Below are positions 1 to 7,914 of a DNA stretch of 64,000 nucleotides, one piece after another. Source of the DNA: Gallionella sp. (GTDB lineage Bacteria; Pseudomonadota; Gammaproteobacteria; Burkholderiales; Gallionellaceae); the NCBI GenBank assembly GCA_028687335.1, contig JAQUAI010000009.1:1-64000 (forward strand), given 5' to 3'. The position numbers were made by a program, and so were the translations under genes. The first letter of the stretch is position 1. Every line of letters starts with the position of its first letter. Below the pieces are notes generated by a model, which was not told the origin of the DNA, made no database searches, and saw only the letters and a program-made list of their open reading frames with translations.

Positions 1-135
1 GGAGTGAACAGACAGAACAGTGTTTTTTTCATCGGATCAGACTACCACCTTGTCTAATTATTCCGCTTCGCCCAATAGCCACGGGCGTTACAGACGGAAA
101 AACCTCCACGAAATGTCACTTAACTCATTTTTTGC

Positions 136-173
136 CATAAAACAAGGCCGGTTTTATCCGGCCTTGTTTTATG
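136..173. terminator. Strong bidirectional terminator hairpin
   Basis: A perfect 16-bp inverted repeat surrounds a 6-nt loop (152-157). The arms run from 136 to 151 and from 158 to 173. The A-rich and T-rich outer ends of the stem let it act as an intrinsic terminator in either direction. It lies 45 bp past the stop codon of the leftward repeat protein, whose transcript it most likely ends. Positions 1-135 hold no convincing gene. Confidence 0.85.
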
Positions 174-218
174 GAATGCGCAAAATTGCTTAATCGCTGG
201 GAGCGTTGAAGCTTTCGC

Positions 219-935
219 CTACATGCCGTCGGGCCCGCCACGTGGTGGCATAGCGCCAGACTTCATGTCGCGCTTGAACATTTCCCGCTCTTCAGGTGAC
301 ATCTTTTCAAAGCGTTCGCGCATTTCTTCGCGCATTTCTTTACGTTCATCGGGCGACATGTTTTTCATGTGACTTTTCATTTCCCGGTGCATTTCTTTGC
401 GTTCATCGGGCGACATGGTTTCAAAGCGGTCATGCATTTCCTTGCGCATTTCTTTGCGTTCATCTGGTGACATGTTTTTCATATGTTCGCGCATCTCTTG
501 GTGCATTTCCTTGCGCTCGCCGGCAGGCATTTTGTCGTAGCGTTCGCGTATTTCTTTGCGGCGTGCGGTGCGTTGCTCGGGTGTCATGCTTTCCCACTCT
601 TTGTGCCTTGCCTCGCGGTGCGCACGGCGTTCCTCTGGTGTGGCATTGCGCATGTCTTCGCGCATTTGCTGATGCATTTTTTTGCGCTGTTCTGGCGACT
701 GTTTATCCATGTAAGCACGCATTTCTTCGTGTTGCTTGGCGCGTTGTTCCGGTGTCATTTTTTCGCGTTCTTTAAGCATGTTATGACGTTCGGTGGCGCG
801 CTGTTCGGGTGTCATGCTTTGCATGCGTTCCATATGTTGCTGCATGGCACTCGGGGCTTCCGGTGCGGCCCATGCGCTGGCGCTTAGGCAAGCGGCGAGA
901 GCGGTGGCGATCAGGGTTCTTTTCAATGTGAGCAT
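219..935 (-). CDS. Periplasmic 19-residue-repeat protein (Met/Glu/Arg/Lys-rich)
   Basis: 238 residues. A Sec signal peptide (about residues 1-23, ending ASAWA) is followed by about ten near-perfect 19-residue repeats beginning [MQA][TS]P[ED][EQ]R and ending near K/N/S, then a short Gly/Pro tail. The repeats are highly charged, Met-rich and predicted helical, and contain no Cys. The repeat head resembles the LTxxQ motif of the Spy/CpxP periplasmic chaperone family, but that link is inference; a DUF3106-like label is also possible. Repeats nearest the C-terminus (MSPDERKEM) are almost identical to one another, suggesting recent expansion by recombination. A ribosome binding site (AGGAG) precedes the ATG. 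The gene diverges from the OmpR/EnvZ operon, so regulation by that pair is plausible but unproven. Confidence 0.8.
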   Translation of the reverse strand: MLTLKRTLIATALAACLSASAWAAPEAPSAMQQHMERMQSMTPEQRATERHNMLKEREKMTPEQRAKQHEEMRAYMDKQSPEQRKKMHQQMREDMRNATPEERRAHREARHKEWESMTPEQRTARRKEIRERYDKMPAGERKEMHQEMREHMKNMSPDERKEMRKEMHDRFETMSPDERKEMHREMKSHMKNMSPDERKEMREEMRERFEKMSPEEREMFKRDMKSGAMPPRGGPDGM

Positions 936-1104
936 GTTTATTCTCCTGTACTGGCGAACGCCGGTTTGGCGTGGAAAGGATAGTGCGTGATAACTGTAAG
1001 CAGATTGTTTGCGCAGCGGGGTAAGTTGTAAGCAGTTGTTTCTGTTTGGTCGTATGACAACAAAATGTCACAGCCTAGCCGCCGAGCTTGATTATCATGT
1101 CGCC

Positions 1105-1824
1105 ATGAATACTTCCAAACGTATCTTAATTATCGACGACGACTCGCGTTTACGCGAGTTATTGCTGCGTTATTTGGGCGAGCAGGGCTTTGACGTGCGC
1201 GCGGCGGCGGATGCCGAGGGAATGGAGCGGATGTTGAAAATGGGCCGTTTTCATTTGCTGGTGCTTGATCTAATGCTGCCGGGTGAGGATGGATTGTCGA
1301 TCCTGCGCCGTTTACGTGCGGCAGGAGAGGAGGTGCCGGTGATCTTGCTGACGGCCAAGGGCGACGAGATTGATCGCATTATCGGGCTGGAAATGGGCGC
1401 GGACGACTATGTACCCAAGCCCTTTAATCCGCGCGAGTTGGTGGCACGCATCAATGCGGTCTTGCGTCGCAAAGGTTCGCAACCGGCGGGTGCGCCCGAG
1501 ACGCAGGAAAAAACACTGCAATTCGGTGATTGTGAGTTGAATCTTGCTACTCGCATCCTTACGCGTGCTGGTGTGCCGCTTGCACTGACGACGGGCGAGT
1601 TTGCGCTGTTACGTGTATTGCTGACTCATCCGCGCCAGCCCTTGTCACGCGACAAACTGATGGAGCTGGCGCGCGGGCGCGATCATGAACCGTTTGATCG
1701 TGCTATTGATGTGCAAATCTCACGCCTGCGTAAACTGATCGAGCCGGAGTCAGCGAAGCCGCGTTTCATTCAGACGGTGTGGGGACATGGTTATGTTTTC
1801 GTGCCGGACGGGGGGGCGGCGTGA
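1105..1824 (+). CDS. ompR: OmpR-type response regulator
   Basis: 239 residues, the same length as E. coli OmpR. The N-terminal receiver domain shows the acidic pocket D11-D13, the phospho-acceptor D55 in VLDLMLPG, and K in YVPKPF. The C-terminal winged-helix DNA-binding domain ends with the VWGHGYVF hairpin. I chose the ATG at 1105 because it gives the canonical length and N-terminus (MNTSKRILIIDDD). An upstream in-frame start at 1009 would add 32 unconserved residues. No clear Shine-Dalgarno sequence is seen. It is translationally coupled to the histidine kinase by a 4-nt GTGA overlap. It probably regulates envelope genes in response to its partner kinase. Confidence 0.93.
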   Translation: MNTSKRILIIDDDSRLRELLLRYLGEQGFDVRAAADAEGMERMLKMGRFHLLVLDLMLPGEDGLSILRRLRAAGEEVPVILLTAKGDEIDRIIGLEMGADDYVPKPFNPRELVARINAVLRRKGSQPAGAPETQEKTLQFGDCELNLATRILTRAGVPLALTTGEFALLRVLLTHPRQPLSRDKLMELARGRDHEPFDRAIDVQISRLRKLIEPESAKPRFIQTVWGHGYVFVPDGGAA

Positions 1825-3131
1825 AACGCGTTGTATCTGCCAGGCATACTCTGCTGGGGCATGCTTTTGTGCTCATCGCGCTGCTGATTGTGCTGTCGCT
1901 GACAACGGTTTTAGCCATCATCCATCATGTTGAGGCTGAGCCGAGAAGTCGGCAAATGGCGCAGTTGCTGACCTCCGTGGTAAATCTTACGCGGGCGGCG
2001 ATGTTGTCGTCCGACCCGATCTGGCGTGATGCCTTGCTGGCCGAACTGCGCGATGCAGAGGATATGCATGTTGAGTTGGCTGAAGCCAGCGATGTCATTG
2101 AGCCGCTGCCCGCCCGCCCGCCAGAATTGCAGCATATGGCTGAGCATGTGCGCGCAAGTTTGGGGGAGCGTACGCGGGTAACTTTGGCTCGCAACGGGGA
2201 AGCGGGTTTATGGGTCAGCTTTTTTATTGGCGAGGACGAGTTTTGGGTTGGGTTGCCGCGCGAGCGGATTGAACATCCTTTGTCGCGTTTGCTAGTTGTT
2301 TTGGCCGGAGTGGTTTTGTTGTTCGCGTTACTTGGAGCCTACCTCATTGCACGCCGCGTCGCACAGCCGCTAAAGCAATTAGCTCAAGCAGCAGGGCAAG
2401 TTGGCAAAGGCGAAATGCCGATGCCGATGGCAGAGCAGGGGAGTAGCGAGGTGATTGAACTCACGCGCGCATTTAATCGCATGGCCAGCGATTTAAGCGC
2501 GCACGAGCGTGAGCGAGCCTTGGTGCTGGCGGGAATTTCGCATGATCTGCGCACACCGCTTACTCGGGTACGTTTAGCTGCCGAACTGAGCAAGGAATCT
2601 GATTTGCGCGAGGGGTTGAATGCGGATGTCGATCAGATGGAGACGATCATTTCCCAGTTTCTAGACTACGCACGACTGGATGAAAACGAGGCGGCAGCTC
2701 CCACCGATCTGGCGGCTCTATTGCGCGTCACCGCTGCGCAGTTTGAGGCGCGCGCGAAAAGCATCCGGCTGGAGATACCCGATTTGCCCGAGATTGAGTT
2801 ACGTCCAATGTTGCTGCGTCGCGCAATTGCCAATTTGCTCGACAATGCTATCAAGTATGGCGGCGGGGATATTGTATTGGGTGTGACGCTGGGGACAGCC
2901 GAGGTGGTTATCACCGTGTCAGACCGAGGGGCTGGCATCGCAGCATCGCAGCGCGAGGCTGCTAAACGGCCTTTCGTTCGTCTCAATGCGGCGCGCAGTG
3001 ATACCGGCGGGGCGGGGTTAGGTTTGGCCATTGTCGAACGTGCGGCACGTCTGCATGGTGGACGTTTTGATTTGCAAGCTGCTGATACTGGCGGTTTGCT
3101 GGCAATGTTTTCGCTACCTCTGGGGGAATAG
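1821..3131 (+). CDS. envZ: EnvZ-type sensor histidine kinase
   Basis: 436 residues from a GTG start at 1821 that overlaps the ompR stop (GTGA). Architecture: TM1 (about 11-34), a periplasmic domain of about 120 residues, TM2 (about 156-176), a HAMP linker, then the dimerization/phospho-acceptor segment with H241 in the EnvZ-like motif GISHDLRTPLTRVRL. The ATPase follows, with an N box (NLLDNAIKYG) and G boxes (DRGAGI, GGAGLGLAIV). The inner-membrane protein phosphorylates and dephosphorylates the adjacent OmpR. The longer frame from 1779 lies inside ompR and was rejected as the start. Confidence 0.93.
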   Translation: MKRVVSARHTLLGHAFVLIALLIVLSLTTVLAIIHHVEAEPRSRQMAQLLTSVVNLTRAAMLSSDPIWRDALLAELRDAEDMHVELAEASDVIEPLPARPPELQHMAEHVRASLGERTRVTLARNGEAGLWVSFFIGEDEFWVGLPRERIEHPLSRLLVVLAGVVLLFALLGAYLIARRVAQPLKQLAQAAGQVGKGEMPMPMAEQGSSEVIELTRAFNRMASDLSAHERERALVLAGISHDLRTPLTRVRLAAELSKESDLREGLNADVDQMETIISQFLDYARLDENEAAAPTDLAALLRVTAAQFEARAKSIRLEIPDLPEIELRPMLLRRAIANLLDNAIKYGGGDIVLGVTLGTAEVVITVSDRGAGIAASQREAAKRPFVRLNAARSDTGGAGLGLAIVERAARLHGGRFDLQAADTGGLLAMFSLPLGE

Positions 3132-3136
3132 AAAAT

Positions 3137-3367
3137 ATGCTCCAAGCGATTTGGCGTGCTGTGTTGCTCGTTGCCTTGTTGGCCGCTTTAGTGGTTTGTC
3201 TCAAAGTGACTAGTGGGTGGTGGCGCGGTGAATTGTCGCTAGCTGATTCAGGAAATTGGTTTTGGGTATTACTATTTCCTGTTCTGATCGTTGTCTGGTG
3301 GCGTTACTTCTCAATTTTTGGTTGCGCGGAAGCAACTTGTCTTCTTCCCAAAGATAAAGAGGGTTAA
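3137..3367 (+). CDS. Small two-span membrane protein, unknown
   Basis: 76 residues with two hydrophobic stretches (about 5-24 and 40-58) separated by a short polar loop, and a Lys/Asp-rich tail. It begins 5 nt after the envZ stop, so it is probably on the same transcript. Its last codons overlap the convergent helicase gene by 4 nt. I do not recognise a family. Small membrane partners of EnvZ-type kinases are known elsewhere, but nothing in this sequence shows such a role. Confidence 0.6.
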   Translation: MLQAIWRAVLLVALLAALVVCLKVTSGWWRGELSLADSGNWFWVLLFPVLIVVWWRYFSIFGCAEATCLLPKDKEG

Positions 3368-5304
3368 GCCGTAGCGATATTGTCGCGATTGAAGAAGGCG
3401 ACGGCTTCGCTCTCATCGCGCGTACGCTTGAACGGTGGCAGGCTTTGCCAGATACGACGACCGTAAGGTTTGGTGATTAAGCGTGGATCGCAAATCATCA
3501 GTACGCCACGATCAGTTTCGTCGCGGATAAGCCGTCCCGCCCCCTGCTTTAAATTGATAATGGTGCGCGGCAACTGATATTCCATGAACGCGTTGCGTCC
3601 CTGTTTGCTGATTTGGGCGATGCGTGCCGCTAGTACCGGATCATCCGGCGGAGCAAAGGGAAGTTTGTCGATGATGACTAATGACAAAGCTTCGCCGCGC
3701 ACGTCTACGCCTTCCCAAAATGACTGACTGCCTAGCAATACCGCGTTGCCGTGCTCGCGGAAGCGGCTCAACAATTCGTTGCGAGAGCCTTCGCCTTGCA
3801 GCATCAGCGGATAAGAAAGCTGTTTACGGTCGAATTCGGCGACAAGAAAATCATAAGCGCGTTGCATGGCGCGCAAGCTGGTGAAAAGCAGAAAAGCACG
3901 GCCCTTGCTGGCCTCAATCAACGGCAGCGCCGCCTGCATGACCGCATCGGTATATCCTTCACTGTTTGGTTCGGGTAGGTTTTGCGGCACATAGAGCAGG
4001 GCTTGCGTCGCGTAATCGAATGGACTGTCCCAGCAGGCGGTGCGCGCATTGAGCAAACCCATTTCGTCTTGGTAATGTCCGAAGTCCTGTTTTACTGCCA
4101 ACGTGGCCGAGGTAAATATCCATGCGCGGGCATTGCCCGCAATCTGTTTCTCAAAGGTTTCCGCGATGGATAGCGGCGTAGTGTTGAGTTGCAGCGAGTG
4201 ATGGAAAATTTCCAGCCACTTCACTTTGTCTAGTGCTTCGTCGTTTTGCCATTGCTTGAGTTGCTGTACCAGCACTTGTGCGCGTTGCCAGCAATGCTCT
4301 AGTCCTTCGCTGCGCTCGGCCTGCTTTTCTAGCAAACCGCATAGTTGGCCGAGTTTATCGCTCACGGTTTTGAGCGCGGGAGCAAAATCCTTAAAGTTTT
4401 CCGTGGCGATAGCGGGTAATCGCCCTTCTTTTTTGAAGACAAGACGCAGATCGCGCGCGGCCTTTTCCAGTTCATCACTGGCTTTGGGTAATAGCGCGAA
4501 ATCTTTAGCAGAGGCAATCGCTTCGGTGCGGGAATCGCCGGCCAGATCAAGTAGCTGCGTGGTTGATAGGCTTTCACCAAAAAACAGGCTGGCCGTTTCT
4601 GGGAGTTGGTGTGCTTCGTCGAAAATGACGGTATTGCAGGCTGGCAATAGTTCGGCAACGCCTTCATCACGCAGCATCACATCAGCAAAAAATAAATGGT
4701 GATTGACGACTACTACATCCGCTTTCATTGCCTCGGTGCGCGCTTTGAGTACGAAGCACTCCTTGTGTTGCGGGCACTCCTGCCCGAGACAATTTTCGCG
4801 GGTGGAAGTCACTTGCAACCAAACCAGTGAGTTTTCCGGCACATCGGCCAATCCGCTCTTGTCGCCGCTTTGACTTACTTTTGCATACTGCTTGATTTTC
4901 CCTAGGTGGCGTACCTCTTCGCGAGTGGCAAAGCGTCCGTCGGATTGGGCGCGTTCCAAATGGTAGTGGCACACGTAGTTGGAACGGCCTTTGAGCAATG
5001 CAATAGTGACGGGGGCTTTTAGCGCATCGCGCACCATCGGCAAATCTTTTTGGAACAGCTGATCTTGAAGGTTTTTTGTGCCGGTAGAGATAATGACTTT
5101 ACCGCCGTTGAGCAAGGCAGGGACGAGATAGGCAAAGGTTTTACCTGTTCCCGTTCCGGCTTCGGCAACCAGAATGCTGTTATCGCGCAACGCTTCGGCG
5201 ACGGCGATAGCCATTTCGCGTTGTTGCAAGCGCGGACGAAAACCGGGCACGGCAACAGCGAGTGGACTGTCTTCTGAGAATAATCGTTCGACTTCGGTAG
5301 TCAC
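3364..5304 (-). CDS. DinG/YoaA-family ATP-dependent DNA helicase
   Basis: 646 residues, an XPD-like superfamily 2 iron-sulfur helicase. Walker A is AGTGTGKT (about 49-56) and the DEAH box is at about 229-232. Four cysteines lie between them (C112, C172, C177, C183), placed as the [4Fe-4S] ligands of DinG/XPD enzymes. C-terminal motifs include GSQSFWEGVDV and QGAGRLIRDETDRG. Length and lack of an N-terminal exonuclease domain fit the YoaA subgroup better than the longer E. coli DinG. It likely unwinds damaged or R-looped DNA 5'-3'. It converges with the envZ operon. Confidence 0.9.
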   Translation of the reverse strand: MTTEVERLFSEDSPLAVAVPGFRPRLQQREMAIAVAEALRDNSILVAEAGTGTGKTFAYLVPALLNGGKVIISTGTKNLQDQLFQKDLPMVRDALKAPVTIALLKGRSNYVCHYHLERAQSDGRFATREEVRHLGKIKQYAKVSQSGDKSGLADVPENSLVWLQVTSTRENCLGQECPQHKECFVLKARTEAMKADVVVVNHHLFFADVMLRDEGVAELLPACNTVIFDEAHQLPETASLFFGESLSTTQLLDLAGDSRTEAIASAKDFALLPKASDELEKAARDLRLVFKKEGRLPAIATENFKDFAPALKTVSDKLGQLCGLLEKQAERSEGLEHCWQRAQVLVQQLKQWQNDEALDKVKWLEIFHHSLQLNTTPLSIAETFEKQIAGNARAWIFTSATLAVKQDFGHYQDEMGLLNARTACWDSPFDYATQALLYVPQNLPEPNSEGYTDAVMQAALPLIEASKGRAFLLFTSLRAMQRAYDFLVAEFDRKQLSYPLMLQGEGSRNELLSRFREHGNAVLLGSQSFWEGVDVRGEALSLVIIDKLPFAPPDDPVLAARIAQISKQGRNAFMEYQLPRTIINLKQGAGRLIRDETDRGVLMICDPRLITKPYGRRIWQSLPPFKRTRDESEAVAFFNRDNIATA

Positions 5305-5397
5305 GGGCGTTCAAGCGGAGTGGGGGCAGCAATTTTACGCGATGAGGTAGGCACTGTCCTAGTTTATACTTGCACCAGTTTTCCTAGCCCGCTTCCT

Positions 5398-6678
5398 ATG
5401 CCTGATATCTCCCTCATTCTTCTGTTTTTGCTACTGGTACTCGTCGTTTTGCTGTTGTGGTTGCAGTATTTCGCACCGGCACGGGCATTGCGTTTATTGG
5501 AGCAACAGCATCGCACCATGCTCTCAGATTTGCATGACGGTCTGAATAAGCAAGGCGACCGACTGATTGCCAGCCAGAACGATCAACTCGAACGTTTGCG
5601 CGCAGCGGTGGGCGAGGATATGCGCTTAACCCGTGAGGCTGTGGCCGCATTGCAGGCAAAGCAGGATTCGCTGCGTACCGAAATGATCGCGCAAACACTG
5701 GAGAAACTGGCCGAGCAGGGGCGTGAGGACCAAAAGCTAATTCAGGACTCTTTCCGCAATGCCACACAGCATTTGGCGAGCAGTATGGAAGCTCTGTCTA
5801 AAACAGTGGATGGCCGTTTGGAGCAGATCGGCGGCAAGGTTAACGAGCGTCTGGAAGAGGGTTTCAAAAAAACCAACGAGACATTTATTAGTGTGATGAC
5901 TCGCTTGGCGACCATTGACGAAGCGCAAAAAAAGATCGATGGCCTAACAACCAACATGGTGAGCTTGCAGGAGTTGTTGGGTGACAAACGCTCGCGCGGC
6001 GCATTCGGTGAAGTGCAGCTGGAGGCGCTGGTAGGAAATATCCTGCCGCCGCAAGCTTATGAGATGCAATACACCTTGCCCAATGCTAGCCGTGCTGATT
6101 GCGTACTAAAGCTGCCCGAGCCGACAGGTATGGTGGCGGTGGATTCCAAATTCCCACTGGAAAACTACCATCGCATGTTCGATGTGGCGACAGAGGCTGA
6201 GCGTGTGTCGGCTATGCGTCAGTTCAAGGCGGATGTGAAAAAGCATGTGGATGACATCAGCAGCAAATACATCATCCCAAATGTGACATCCGACGGCGCA
6301 GTGATGTTCATTCCCGCCGAGGCGATTTTTGCCGAAATTCACGCGCACCATCCCGATGTGGTTGATTACGCCATGCGTAGGCGGGTATGGATTGTTTCCC
6401 CCACTACTTTGATGGCGGTACTCAATACCGCGAGAGCGGTTATGAAAGATGTGGAGACACGTAAACAAGTACACATCATCAAAGACGAGCTGGGTAAGTT
6501 GGGCAAGGATTTTGGTCGCTTTGACGAGCGCATGAAAAAATTGGCCGACCACATTCGTCAAGCGAACAAAGATGTCGACGATGTGCAAATTAGCAGCCGA
6601 AAAATCACTGAGCAATTTGCCCGTATTGAGCGTGTGGAGTTAGAACAGCCAGAAATGCCAGTATTGCCCGAGTCTTGA
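5398..6678 (+). CDS. rmuC: DNA recombination protein RmuC
   Basis: 426 residues. An N-terminal hydrophobic anchor (about 4-25) is followed by a long coiled coil (about 30-180) and the RmuC core (RSRGAFGEVQLEALV, then AVDSKFPLENYHRM and FIPAEAIFAEI). RmuC proteins limit DNA inversions and are predicted nuclease-like factors. The ATG at 5398 gives the expected membrane-anchored N-terminus; an upstream in-frame start at 5320 would add 26 unlikely residues. Confidence 0.9.
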   Translation: MPDISLILLFLLLVLVVLLLWLQYFAPARALRLLEQQHRTMLSDLHDGLNKQGDRLIASQNDQLERLRAAVGEDMRLTREAVAALQAKQDSLRTEMIAQTLEKLAEQGREDQKLIQDSFRNATQHLASSMEALSKTVDGRLEQIGGKVNERLEEGFKKTNETFISVMTRLATIDEAQKKIDGLTTNMVSLQELLGDKRSRGAFGEVQLEALVGNILPPQAYEMQYTLPNASRADCVLKLPEPTGMVAVDSKFPLENYHRMFDVATEAERVSAMRQFKADVKKHVDDISSKYIIPNVTSDGAVMFIPAEAIFAEIHAHHPDVVDYAMRRRVWIVSPTTLMAVLNTARAVMKDVETRKQVHIIKDELGKLGKDFGRFDERMKKLADHIRQANKDVDDVQISSRKITEQFARIERVELEQPEMPVLPES

Positions 6679-6720
6679 GGATTTGCACGACATTGTTTTG
6701 CAATCTGGTTGATTTTGCGG

Positions 6721-6748
6721 TTGTTTGGCCTGCGCATTTGTGTAAAAT
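6721..6748 (+). promoter_or_regulatory. Candidate sigma-70 promoter for ompA
   Basis: TTGTTT (6721-6726), a 16-nt spacer, then TAAAAT (6743-6748), 53 nt upstream of the ompA ATG. This would leave a 5' leader of about 45 nt. Consensus match only. Confidence 0.45.
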
Positions 6749-6801
6749 CGCGTCCGCATCAGTTTTTACTTACGTTAGTTTCCATTGAAAGGATTTACAT
6801 C

Positions 6802-7809
6802 ATGAAGAAGACAGTACTCAGCGTTGCCTTGTCGGCTGCCCTGTTGGCTATGGGCACTGCCCAAGCAAGCGAATTTGCTGGTGGTTGGGTTGGCGCCAAA
6901 GCTGGCAACAACAGTTCTAATGCAACAGCGCTGGACTCCAAAAACGCAACCGCTCTCGGTTTGGAAGGTGGTTACAACTGGGATATGGGCGGTTTCTTGC
7001 TGGGTGTTAATGGTTTCTATGATGACAACAGCAAAAAGACCCACAATCCGGGTGCTGTGAATTACGGTAGCTCCGCTTATGGTGTTGATGCCAAGCTGGG
7101 TATCGATGCTGGTAGCTGGCTGCCTTACGCCAAAGTTGGTTATGCGCGCACTGATGCGAATGGCGCTTTGGGCGCAGTAGGTAGCGGTGATGTGCATCTG
7201 GGCTTGGGTATTGAGTACAAGTTTGCTCCTAACTGGAGTGTTGCTGGCGAGTACACAACTTACAGCGCAAAGACCTTGGGCAACAAGGTTAACAACAACA
7301 ACCTAACTCTGGGCATCAACTACTACTTTGACACACCTTACGTTGCTCCAGCCGTTGTTGCTGCGGTTGCTCCGGTTGTGGTTAAAGAAGCTCCAAAGCC
7401 AGCACCAGCTCCTAAAGAAGAGTGGAAGACAATCACTGACGAAAAGCCGGTTCGTATCGAAGGTGCTAGCTTTGACACTAGCTCTGCTAAGTTGAAGCCA
7501 ACTGCTGATGCCAAACTGCAACAAGTTGTTGAGTTCGCCGCTAAGTATCCACAAGCAAACTTGGAAGTTAGCGGTCATACCGACAGTCGCGGTGATGATG
7601 GTTATAACCAATCTTTGTCTGAAAAGCGTGCTCAGTCGGTCAAGGGCTTCTTGGTTAAGAAGGGTGTTGCTGCTGATCGCATCTCCGCCAAGGGTTACGG
7701 CGAAACTATGCCGGCAGCCGACAACAAGACCAAAGAAGGTCGTGCTCAGAACCGTCGCGTTGAAGTGCGCTACACCATTCGTGAAGAAAGAAAAGTTCGC
7801 GTTCAGTAA
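6802..7809 (+). CDS. ompA: OmpA-family outer-membrane porin
   Basis: 335 residues. A Sec signal peptide (MKKTVLSVALSAALLAMGTAQA) leads into an eight-strand beta-barrel-like region rich in alternating aromatic and small residues, with GLGIEYKFAPNWSVAGEY near its end. An Ala/Pro linker (about 175-205) and a C-terminal OmpA peptidoglycan-binding domain follow (SGHTDSRGDDGYNQSLSEKRA, split in my reading as SGHTDSRGDD and NQSLSEKRA; then GYGET). The ATG at 6802 follows GAAAGGA and starts the signal peptide. Codon use favours frequent codons, consistent with high expression. A strong terminator follows. Confidence 0.93.
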   Translation: MKKTVLSVALSAALLAMGTAQASEFAGGWVGAKAGNNSSNATALDSKNATALGLEGGYNWDMGGFLLGVNGFYDDNSKKTHNPGAVNYGSSAYGVDAKLGIDAGSWLPYAKVGYARTDANGALGAVGSGDVHLGLGIEYKFAPNWSVAGEYTTYSAKTLGNKVNNNNLTLGINYYFDTPYVAPAVVAAVAPVVVKEAPKPAPAPKEEWKTITDEKPVRIEGASFDTSSAKLKPTADAKLQQVVEFAAKYPQANLEVSGHTDSRGDDGYNQSLSEKRAQSVKGFLVKKGVAADRISAKGYGETMPAADNKTKEGRAQNRRVEVRYTIREERKVRVQ

Positions 7810-7828
7810 TTGCTGAATCCGCACTTAA

Positions 7829-7857
7829 AAAACGGGCTGTCTCAGCCCGTTTTTTTT
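7829..7857 (+). terminator. Intrinsic terminator after ompA
   Basis: The stem (about 8 GC-rich plus 3 A-T pairs) is AAAACGGGCTG / CAGCCCGTTTT with a TCT loop (7840-7842), followed by a run of T. It starts 20 nt after the ompA stop codon. Confidence 0.92.
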
Positions 7858-7914
7858 CGCCTGTTCGATGTGCAGTGATAACATCGCACACTCCATTCAA
7901 TCCATTGATACACC

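Noticed and set aside
296-887. Forward-strand open frames of 134-159 codons over the repeat gene
   Set aside because: They are antisense shadows of the 19-residue repeats, rich in Cys/Phe/His, with no ribosome binding site.
219-935. CRISPR-like periodicity (57 bp)
   Set aside because: The period equals 19 codons of one continuous coding frame with a signal peptide, and there are no unique spacers.
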